NCBI RefSeq assembly: GCF_003248505.1
Contig: NZ_QFOA01000111.1
Span: 1 to 7,483, forward strand
Reading direction: 5' to 3'
Origin: Sphingobium sp.
GTDB lineage: Bacteria > Pseudomonadota > Alphaproteobacteria > Sphingomonadales > Sphingomonadaceae
Length of the DNA: 7,483 nt
In this document: positions 1 through 5,881 of the stretch, piece after piece
How the letters are laid out: every line of letters starts with the position of its first letter
How positions within the stretch are numbered: the stretch's first letter is position 1
Translations under genes and position numbers: made by a program
Notes under the pieces: generated by a model
Databases searched by the model: none
What the model was told of the DNA's origin: nothing
What the model saw: only the letters and a program-made list of their open reading frames with translations

Positions 1-1053
1 ATCCTTCAGGTTCTTGATCGAGGACCAGGAGAAGGTACCGATCGACACCATGATCATGATCGCCACCAGCGCTGCCATCGGGATCTGGCTGACGAGATCA
101 CCGAGCACCAGGATCATGAACAGCAGGAAGACGCCGGCGCAGAAGGTCGAGAGCCGTCCCCGGCCGCCCGACTTCACGTTGATGATCGACTGGCCGATCA
201 TCGCGCAACCCGCCATACCGCCGATGAAGCCGGTCACGGTATTGGCAACGCCCTGGCCGACGCATTCGCGGTTCTTGTCGCTCGGCGTGTCTGTCAGATC
301 ATCGACGATCTGCGCCGTCATCAGAGATTCCAAAAGCCCAACCGCGGCCACCGCCACGGAATAAGGCAGGATGATCATTAGCGTTTCGAGATTGAACGGG
401 ATCTGCGGAATGAGGAATATCGGCAGGGTCGAAGGCAACTCACCCATGTCGCCGACGGTGCGGATGTCGAAGCCGAAACCGATCGACAGCGCGGTCAGGA
501 CCACGATGCAGACCAGCGGCGAAGGCACGGCCTTCGTCACGTATGGGAACAGGTAGATGATCCCGAGGCCGGCCGCGACCAGGATGTAAGTGAGCATCGG
601 AACATTCGTCAGCTCCGGCAACTGTGCCATGAAGATCAGGATGGCAAGCGCGTTGACGAAGCCGGTCATCACCGACTTTGAGACGAAGCGCATCAGATAA
701 CCGAGGCGGAAGATGCCGGCGACGATCTGGATAAGACCTGCCAGGACGGTGGCCGCCAAGAGATACTGGAGGCCATGGTCGCGCACCAGCGTGACCATGA
801 GGACTGCGGTGGCGGCAGTGGCGGCCGAAATCATACCGGGACGGCCGCCGACGAAGGCGATGAGGACGGCGATCGAGAAGGAGGCGTAGAGGCCGATCTT
901 CGGATCGACGCCAGCTATGATCGAAAAAGCGATGGCTTCGGGGATAAGCGCCAGAGCCACGACAAGCCCGGCCAGCACATCCGCCCGGATGTTGCCGAAC
1001 CATTCGGTTTTGAGGGTTCCTATGAAATCGCGATTCAAGTTTTTGTTCTCCAT
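1..1053 (-). CDS. SulP-family inorganic anion transporter, N-terminal 351 residues (3' end beyond window)
   Basis: This is an inner-membrane anion transporter of the SulP (SLC26-like) family, whose members carry sulfate, bicarbonate or similar anions. The substrate cannot be read from the sequence. From the ATG at 1053 the frame is open to the window edge and encodes MENKNLNRDFIGTLK. Many hydrophobic helices follow. Residues 31-55 hold the SulP N-terminal helix pattern (VVALALIPEAIAFS, then DPKIGLYAS), residues 70-80 read GGRPGMISAA, and residues 266-300 hold GQGVAN, GGMAGCAMIGQ and NVKSGGRGR, all typical of bacterial SulP proteins. Full-length members are roughly 480-560 aa, often ending in a cytoplasmic STAS domain, so the last helices and any STAS domain lie outside. 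The start was chosen because conserved sequence begins right after it; no strong Shine-Dalgarno sequence precedes it, and an upstream in-frame TTG at 1092 is an alternative. It may be cargo of the neighbouring element or a host gene beside it. Confidence 0.95.
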   Translation of the reverse strand, partial: MENKNLNRDFIGTLKTEWFGNIRADVLAGLVVALALIPEAIAFSIIAGVDPKIGLYASFSIAVLIAFVGGRPGMISAATAATAVLMVTLVRDHGLQYLLAATVLAGLIQIVAGIFRLGYLMRFVSKSVMTGFVNALAILIFMAQLPELTNVPMLTYILVAAGLGIIYLFPYVTKAVPSPLVCIVVLTALSIGFGFDIRTVGDMGELPSTLPIFLIPQIPFNLETLMIILPYSVAVAAVGLLESLMTAQIVDDLTDTPSDKNRECVGQGVANTVTGFIGGMAGCAMIGQSIINVKSGGRGRLSTFCAGVFLLFMILVLGDLVSQIPMAALVAIMIMVSIGTFSWSSIKNLKD

Positions 1054-1141
1054 GCCGGCGACGCTTGGGAGTCCGTCCGCGCGGCGGGTCAATTGTGAAT
1101 AGGTGAGTGGCGTCGCGCGCACGGATCGTGAGCGTGTAGGG

Positions 1142-1157
1142 CACGGCAAGCGCCGTG
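1142..1157. repeat. Short GC-rich hairpin upstream of the SulP gene
   Basis: CACGGC (1142-1147) and GCCGTG (1152-1157) form a perfect 6-bp stem with a 4-base loop. It lies 89 bp upstream of the SulP start codon, so it could sit in that gene's 5' leader. No T-run follows on either strand, so it is not a classic terminator. Function unknown. Confidence 0.35.
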
Positions 1158-1162
1158 TGGTG

Positions 1163-1174
1163 ACCGACGTCGGT
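1163..1174. repeat. 12-bp perfect palindrome ACCGACGTCGGT
   Basis: ACCGACGTCGGT is a perfect 12-bp palindrome about 110 bp upstream of the SulP start, flanked on the plus strand by TTT. It has no loop, so a DNA-binding dimer (operator) is more plausible than an RNA hairpin. No regulator is identifiable in the window. Confidence 0.3.
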
Positions 1175-1299
1175 TTTATGGCGTGATCAGGCCGTCTTGG
1201 TCATTGGGGAGATCCAATCGGAATACTCATGGCAGCGATATCGAGAAAGATATGTGCAGGAGTTAGCTGGTTGCCGGGGGATAGGCGCCCGGAGAAGCC

Positions 1300-1314
1300 A
1301 CCCGCAGGGCGGGT
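1300..1314. repeat. Short hairpin ACCCGC-agg-GCGGGT
   Basis: A perfect 6-bp GC-rich stem with a 3-base loop lies in the gene-free region. There is no T-tract on either side, so it lacks the second half of an intrinsic terminator. It could still pause transcription or be chance in GC-rich DNA. Confidence 0.3.
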
Positions 1315-1387
1315 CCGTTGATGGTGGCAATATTGCGGCAAATAGGCGTGAGATCAAGCTCAAATTGCAAGTGGTCCAAGGCTGAGC

Positions 1388-1432
1388 AAAAAAGCGACGA
1401 GGAAGCCGGCGGGTATAGGCGCATATTCCTCG
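1388..1432 (-). terminator. Possible intrinsic terminator downstream of the 57-aa gene
   Basis: Read on the minus strand, CGAGGAA (1432-1426) pairs perfectly with TTCCTCG (1404-1398), giving a 7-bp stem. After a 4-base gap comes a run of six T (1393-1388). The 21-base interior contains GCG and CGC blocks that could extend the fold. It lies about 75-120 bases after the stop codon of the 57-aa gene, where a terminator for the recombinase-side transcript would be expected. The large loop and the gap before the T-run keep confidence low. Confidence 0.35.
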
Positions 1433-1508
1433 CCCCTTCGACATCTTCTTATGGAGATGCTGCTGTCGCTCCGGCGTGCGACATCATAAGAAAGAAATAT
1501 CGCCGCCC

Positions 1509-1682
1509 TCATTCGAGGTCAGTGAGATAGAGTGCGATGTCGCTTGCAAACTGCTCATCCTCAGCTTGGGCCTGAGCGACGAGGGCGGCAAGCTCGGCCT
1601 CCGCCATAGCGCGTTCGGTCTTGGTGAAATAGCAGCTCCGAAGCTCCGCGCGCAGTTCGTTGATTTGATCGAGAGTGGTCAT
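1509..1682 (-). CDS. 57-aa helical protein of unknown function, downstream of the recombinase trio
   Basis: The protein begins MTTLDQINELRAELRSC and ends LYLTDLE. It is acidic and rich in Ala, Glu, Leu and Gln with no Pro or Gly, so it should be almost wholly alpha-helical, probably a two-helix or coiled-coil unit. I recognise no catalytic motif and no signal peptide. The ATG at 1682 is chosen because AAGGAG precedes it by 9 bases on the minus strand. The frame stays open upstream to an ATG at 1925 (138 aa), but that stretch looks like translated leader. Its position after three tandem recombinases makes a small auxiliary protein (compare the last gene, srap, of strand-biased circularizing elements, or TnpC of Tn554) one possibility. 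The 249-bp gap equally allows an unrelated accessory gene with its own promoter. Confidence 0.7.
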   Translation of the reverse strand: MTTLDQINELRAELRSCYFTKTERAMAEAELAALVAQAQAEDEQFASDIALYLTDLE

Positions 1683-1712
1683 GTTGATCGTCTCCTTTTT
1701 GATGACGTCAAC
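1683..1712 (-). promoter_or_regulatory. Ribosome binding site of the 57-aa gene, displayed in a small RNA hairpin
   Basis: Directly before the ATG at 1682, the minus-strand RNA reads GUUGACG, then a 15-base loop containing AAAAAGGAG, then CGAUCAAC. The two arms pair over 7 bp with one bulged A, leaving the Shine-Dalgarno sequence in the loop and the start codon against the stem base. The palindrome TGACGTCA (1703-1710) overlaps the upstream arm. The strong AAGGAG decides the start of the 57-aa gene. The hairpin is an inference from sequence alone. Confidence 0.55.
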
Positions 1713-1931
1713 GGGCGACGTGCGCACGAAGCCCGGGTCAAGGAGCGCGAAGCGACCGCCAGCGGCGGCGAGTGGGGTGCCGGTTTTGTCGGAGCGCAGG
1801 GAAACGGAGCGGAGGCAAAATCGGGGGGCCACGCTCGTCCTTGAGGCGGGGTGAGCAGCCGTAAAGTAGGACGGCAGAAAGAAGAGAACCCGCGGACCCG
1901 ACCAGGGGACGCGACCGTATTCCATAAAGAG
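1683..1931. other. 249-bp non-coding gap between the third recombinase gene and the 57-aa gene
   Basis: This gap contrasts with the 4-bp overlaps between the three recombinase genes. Read on the minus strand it is GC-rich and carries three copies of CGCTCC (complements of GGAGCG at 1742-1747, 1791-1796 and 1806-1811). A 5-bp hairpin, GCCGT/ACGGC, lies at 1858-1875. No clear sigma-70 promoter is visible, although a long leader transcript for the 57-aa gene would fit. Open frames crossing it lack ribosome binding sites and recognisable protein patterns. Confidence 0.5.
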
Positions 1932-4082
1932 CTATCGTCTTGTGACGTCGATATCGGAAAGAACCTTCTCGATCCTTTGGAGATCTTGCTCGACGGCCAG
2001 GCGCTGAAGTTCGGACAATCTCTTCTCCTTCAGCACGCCCCTGGCATTCTCCGCCGCCCCTGCCCATGCGGGGCGGTGGCGTGCCGTTATACAGGCGTTG
2101 GGGCATCTCGACGGCTCGCACAGCGAGATCATCGGAGCAGACTGGTTGCCGGCGGCATGGCGAAGACAGACGGCGTTAGCAGGATCAAAAAAGCAATCGG
2201 CCAACACGCCGACATGGAGGGTGCGCGCCGTGTCGGCCAACATCACGCGGAGGCGACCACGGTCAGCAATCATGCCGGAAAGCGGGTGCAACTCGGACGC
2301 CGCGCCGTCAAGCGACTTGGCGATCCGTACCGCAGCAGGGCCGGAAAGCCCGGAGCCCAATTGCCTCTCGTCGAAATAGGTGAGGATATCGTCCATCTGC
2401 CCGAGGCGCCGTTCAGTCTCGACCTCTGTCAGAAATCCTGATCGGCTGGAGCCCGCATAGCCTTCGAAGGTCGCAACGGAGACGTGCTTGTATTGGACCA
2501 TTCCTGCGACCGTCCCAAAGGGCCTGTTGGCTATGTGCCAGGCAATTGTTCGACGGAACTGGCGCGTCGTCAGTTGCCACGGACGTCCATCGGGGCCTGG
2601 CGGTATGATCGGCTCGGCCTCGGTTCCAAATCGATCGTTCAGATAATCGCGAAACTGATTCAGTCGGGTGACGACGTCTGTTGCGAGCGCCTGCTTGCGA
2701 GCGTGTGCGAGAGACAGGACTGGCCAAAGCGTCAGGGTGCCTCGCTGCTGCACAGAGCGGAGGTTGAGCTGTTCGAGGACTGAAATCGCCGTCGCCACGG
2801 GTGCGATGGTGATCCATTCCGCCTCTTCGCCCCGCACTTCCTTGCCCTTGTAAGCGACCGACTTCACGCGGTGCCTGTTGATCAGCCCGTCCTCGCTGCG
2901 AGTGACCGACAGGCAGCCGGGACGCATCGCCTGCACTTCACTGTCGCGCATGCCTGTCAGGTAGGCGCAGACGACATAGCAGGCGGCTTGCAGCATCCGC
3001 TCTTCTATCGCCAACGACCGCGCATCAAAACGAGACCGCCAGGGCCGGCCGGTATCAGGATCGACTGAAATCTGCGTATCCATTCCGCCGATCTCGGTCC
3101 CCAGTTCGGCGATAACAGCTTCGACGGTGCGCCTCATCTCGTCATTGGGTTGACCGCCGGCAGATCGTTGAAGATTGGCGTCGGCGCCGATATGGAGATA
3201 GATCAATTGCCAGTTCAGAGGCGGTTCTAACCCCGAAAATGATGCTGGCCCGCCGATCCTGACAGGCCAGGCTGGAATGCCGCGACCCTGCCGACGGCGT
3301 TCATCGAGATATGCATACAAGCGAGCTTGTCGCTGCGCTCGTCGTTCGTTGCGATGCGTGATCGCATCTTCAGCACTGAGCGCCTCGTGGTGCTGTTGGA
3401 GTGCCAGCAGTTCATTGCGCGCGGCGATGATGTCGGGCGCGAATACAGTCACATATTTGAGCGACCATGCGAGCAACGGTTTGATGATCGCTTCCGGGAT
3501 CCGCGGTGTACGGTTCTCCTCCGCCCTAAATCTATATCCGGCGACCTCTGCGGGCTTGCGACCATCCCATGGCTCAAAGGTGAGCTTCGCCACGGTCAGG
3601 TGTTTGCGGAAGACATACAGGTCGAACACAATGCCTAATAATTGCATGACGATGATCGGCCGCCGACCACGACGAAGAAACCTGGCGAAATCGTCAAGCA
3701 GGGCCTGGTTGACGCTGCGGAGGTCGAAGACACCATGAGCCGCCTTGATGAAATCGAAGAAGCTGCGCGCGCAACGGAAAAGGCGCCGGACATTCACTGG
3801 CGTCGCTCGCATCTTGTATCCCGGCAGATCAGTGTTCAGTCGGACATACAGGTAATCTCGAAGAGCCGCGGCGATCTTCGGGTCGTCGATAACACTGAAA
3901 TCCACAGTAGCGTCGGAGCTACGGGCGTTCTCGCGAAAAACCGCAGGGTTCAAGTCCCATCTGTCGTCGCCATAGCGCGACAGGGCCGACCGCTCGAAAC
4001 CGGGGCGCAAAGCTGCGGTGGCCAGCACTGGGCGGCCGTCGAAATCCGTAGTGACGATGGGAAGGTTGGCGATGGCTTTCAC
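1932..4082 (-). CDS. Tyrosine recombinase, third of the trio (716 aa, IntB-like)
   Basis: This is a DNA-cutting and joining enzyme of the tyrosine recombinase family, about twice the usual phage-integrase length. The catalytic domain spans roughly 350-560. Box I arginine is R379 in TGMRDSEV, and the beta-hairpin lysine is probably one of K407-K414. Box II is TTRQFRRT with R510, where the usual first His is Arg (R507). H533 lies in QYKHVSVAT and the nucleophile is Y542, nine residues later as in active enzymes. Residues 70-170 look like the helical core-binding domain, and a charged, probably coiled segment (220-270) separates the two. The C-terminus holds a Cys/His cluster (C630, C639, C655, C660, C664, H669) around CPNACITAR, possibly zinc-binding, then a charged helix. 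The GTG at 4082 is chosen because it overlaps the previous stop as GTGA and follows GGAGG by 7 bases. The frame is open further upstream, but that stretch is inside the preceding gene. Confidence 0.92.
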   Translation of the reverse strand: MKAIANLPIVTTDFDGRPVLATAALRPGFERSALSRYGDDRWDLNPAVFRENARSSDATVDFSVIDDPKIAAALRDYLYVRLNTDLPGYKMRATPVNVRRLFRCARSFFDFIKAAHGVFDLRSVNQALLDDFARFLRRGRRPIIVMQLLGIVFDLYVFRKHLTVAKLTFEPWDGRKPAEVAGYRFRAEENRTPRIPEAIIKPLLAWSLKYVTVFAPDIIAARNELLALQQHHEALSAEDAITHRNERRAQRQARLYAYLDERRRQGRGIPAWPVRIGGPASFSGLEPPLNWQLIYLHIGADANLQRSAGGQPNDEMRRTVEAVIAELGTEIGGMDTQISVDPDTGRPWRSRFDARSLAIEERMLQAACYVVCAYLTGMRDSEVQAMRPGCLSVTRSEDGLINRHRVKSVAYKGKEVRGEEAEWITIAPVATAISVLEQLNLRSVQQRGTLTLWPVLSLAHARKQALATDVVTRLNQFRDYLNDRFGTEAEPIIPPGPDGRPWQLTTRQFRRTIAWHIANRPFGTVAGMVQYKHVSVATFEGYAGSSRSGFLTEVETERRLGQMDDILTYFDERQLGSGLSGPAAVRIAKSLDGAASELHPLSGMIADRGRLRVMLADTARTLHVGVLADCFFDPANAVCLRHAAGNQSAPMISLCEPSRCPNACITARHRPAWAGAAENARGVLKEKRLSELQRLAVEQDLQRIEKVLSDIDVTRR

Positions 4083-5881
4083 TGTAACGCCTCCGGCGGC
4101 ATGTAGTTGGACACCGGTTCGCTGGCGAGCACACGACGTGCCTCCTCGACGGTCGCCGCCCCGAACGCTGGCAGGATCTGCATGGTGATGCGAGCGTGCG
4201 CGGTTGCGAACTTCGCCGCCCAATGACCGGCGGAAAGCGACAGGCGCTGGTCTTCAAGGAAAGCGAGAAACGAGAGTATGGCGGGGAGCTTGCGGGCGGT
4301 GATGACAGCGTTCGGACACTCAAGACAACCCCAGAAGGGTTGTGAACAAGGCGAACCGGGATCGGCATAGGGGCTTGAGAAGAACCCACCGCAGCTTGCC
4401 AGCCAGATATCCTGCCTTCCATCCAGGAGTGAGATCGGATCGCATCCCACTGGAGCGGCCTCCAAAGCGGTACCCGGGTCGTTCCGCCAGGTCTCTTCCT
4501 CCTCTGGCGTCAAAACGGTCGACGACAAAGCTGATGTGAATGCCTCGGTAAATGCATCAGCGATCGTCGCCTCGTGCAAGGGGCGGAGTGAGGGAATATC
4601 AGCATAGTGCCGAGCAGCCACCTCCTTGGTATGACCAACGGAAAAACGCGTCATGTGTCCCTCGGTCTTTAGATACCAGAGAGCCTTGTGCGTCTTGCGA
4701 AGTCGCGAAAGCGTTAGATGGAATGGCCGACCGTCATCATCACGAATGTTATGCTGTACCGTCCATGCATCGATGCGGTGCTGGGGATGATTGACCCCCG
4801 ACTTTAGCGCGCCGAACCCGTAGTAAAGCCAAAGGCAGTCGGTCGGCCGATGTTTGCGTGCGGCGGCGGTCCAGGCGATTATTTGGCGGATAAGTCCTCC
4901 CGGCGTTCGCGGACCGCCGTCGCGCACACGAAGTGTCTTATGCTCGGCGCCACGAGCCCGCCGTTTGACATAAGCAATCTCGACCGTGCCGTTTGCAGGA
5001 TTCCGAAGGCAATCGACCCTCAAGCTCTTGCAGCACTCGGGTTCCAGTCCGGTCTCGAGCGCCAGAAACACCAGGAGCGGGATGATGTCGTGAGACGTCA
5101 AATAGTGCCGTTCGTGAAGTTGATGGCAGAGCCTTTCCGAAGAGAGGCCATGAACCCTTCGGGCATCGTTGAGAACGTGATATTTGGGATCTGTGTGACG
5201 GACGATACCCTTGGCCCCGATGTGCGAATGGATCTCTTTCTCCATAGCCAGCAGTCCGCTGTACGAGTTCATTGGCTTAGGATCGCGAAGGCGTTGAACG
5301 ATCGCCATGATATCCGCACGGGCAGCATCGCGAAGCTGCCGTGCAATGTAAGGGCTGTATGCATCGCGTGGATGCGATGGCGGTATCGGCCTCAGCGTCA
5401 CGTAGGCCAGCCGATCGCGAAGCTGCTCATCAAATGCAACAGTCCCTTCGGATGCCACTTCTCGCAGCGCCACAATGATCTTCGTCAAAATAAACAGCAG
5501 ATGAATGTTCGACTTGCCCTTTTCCGCTAACCAAGCTTCAAAGCCATCGATATGATCTGCCCTCAGGCGGTCAGCGGCATCAGGTTCATTTTTTGTCTCG
5601 ACCAGGTACGTCAAGAACATCGGCAAGATACGCACGTAGTCCGTAACAGTTGATTTGACGGACAGGCGACCACCCAGACCAGCAAGTCGTCGTAGCGCTC
5701 GTGCGAAAGCAATCGCAAGCCATCGCGGGGCAAGATGAGCGTAGTCGATCAGGACTTTGCTGCCATCCTGTGTGTCGATGATAAATCGTAAACCGGTCAC
5801 TGTCTCCGGCTCATCGCACGGGGATATGGCCAACTCGCGATTGAAAGAGACGGCTCGGCCTTTTCGAGGATGCTGGCTCAT
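4079..5881 (-). CDS. Tyrosine recombinase-fold protein lacking the box I arginine, second of the trio (600 aa, TFP-like)
   Basis: The fold is that of a tyrosine recombinase, but it is probably catalytically impaired. The box I segment reads LALETGLEPECCKSL, with E280 where the essential arginine should be. K305 (YVKRRAR) fits the beta-hairpin lysine. Box II reads SRLRKT, with S392 for His and R395 kept. VGHTKEVAARHYADI keeps H417 and a tyrosine (Y426) at the normal nine-residue spacing. Residues 50-160 look like a helical core-binding domain. The C-terminus has Cys residues C480, C497, C512, C519 and C522 around ECPNAVITARKLPA, matching a motif in the next recombinase. The ATG at 5881 overlaps the preceding stop as ATGA, which together with the stop-to-start coupling decides the start. 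A structural or regulatory role in the synaptic complex is likely, as for the Tfp protein of strand-biased circularizing elements. Loss of function by decay is unlikely, because the frame is intact and tightly coupled on both sides. Confidence 0.9.
   Translation of the reverse strand: MSQHPRKGRAVSFNRELAISPCDEPETVTGLRFIIDTQDGSKVLIDYAHLAPRWLAIAFARALRRLAGLGGRLSVKSTVTDYVRILPMFLTYLVETKNEPDAADRLRADHIDGFEAWLAEKGKSNIHLLFILTKIIVALREVASEGTVAFDEQLRDRLAYVTLRPIPPSHPRDAYSPYIARQLRDAARADIMAIVQRLRDPKPMNSYSGLLAMEKEIHSHIGAKGIVRHTDPKYHVLNDARRVHGLSSERLCHQLHERHYLTSHDIIPLLVFLALETGLEPECCKSLRVDCLRNPANGTVEIAYVKRRARGAEHKTLRVRDGGPRTPGGLIRQIIAWTAAARKHRPTDCLWLYYGFGALKSGVNHPQHRIDAWTVQHNIRDDDGRPFHLTLSRLRKTHKALWYLKTEGHMTRFSVGHTKEVAARHYADIPSLRPLHEATIADAFTEAFTSALSSTVLTPEEEETWRNDPGTALEAAPVGCDPISLLDGRQDIWLASCGGFFSSPYADPGSPCSQPFWGCLECPNAVITARKLPAILSFLAFLEDQRLSLSAGHWAAKFATAHARITMQILPAFGAATVEEARRVLASEPVSNYMPPEALQ

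Larger units (their letters stand above)
1054..1508. other. Gene-free region between the SulP gene and the 57-aa gene
   Basis: I find no convincing gene in these 455 bases. Short open frames exist on both strands, but none has a recognisable protein pattern or a good ribosome binding site. The right part should hold the 3' end of the recombinase-side transcript, and the left part the promoter and leader of the SulP gene, but I could not pick out a promoter with a clear -35/-10 pair. Small dyad symmetries are present and the clearest are listed separately. If the SulP gene is host DNA, one end of the mobile element would lie here. Confidence 0.7.

Noticed and set aside
440..1144. A 234-aa open frame on the minus strand overlapping the SulP gene
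   Set aside because: It is rich in Arg, His and Pro with no protein-like pattern, while the adjacent frame on the same strand gives an unbroken SulP protein with conserved motifs.
1187..1444. 85-aa minus-strand frame in the gene-free region
   Set aside because: No ribosome site, composition rich in Arg, Cys and Pro, and overlap with the candidate terminator; no recognisable similarity.
1509..1925. 138-aa version of the small gene starting at 1925
   Set aside because: The extra 81 residues come from the GC-rich gap and look like translated leader, and no ribosome site precedes 1925. The ATG at 1682 has a strong AAGGAG.
1870..4106. Several plus-strand open frames of 60-230 aa opposite the recombinase genes
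   Set aside because: All are antisense to well-supported genes, Arg/Ser/Pro-rich, and without motifs or ribosome sites; they are shadows of GC-rich coding DNA.
4083..4223. Upstream extension of the third recombinase to 4223 (47 more residues)
   Set aside because: The extra residues are read from inside the preceding gene and are Arg/His-rich. The GTG at 4082 has a GGAGG site and a GTGA overlap.
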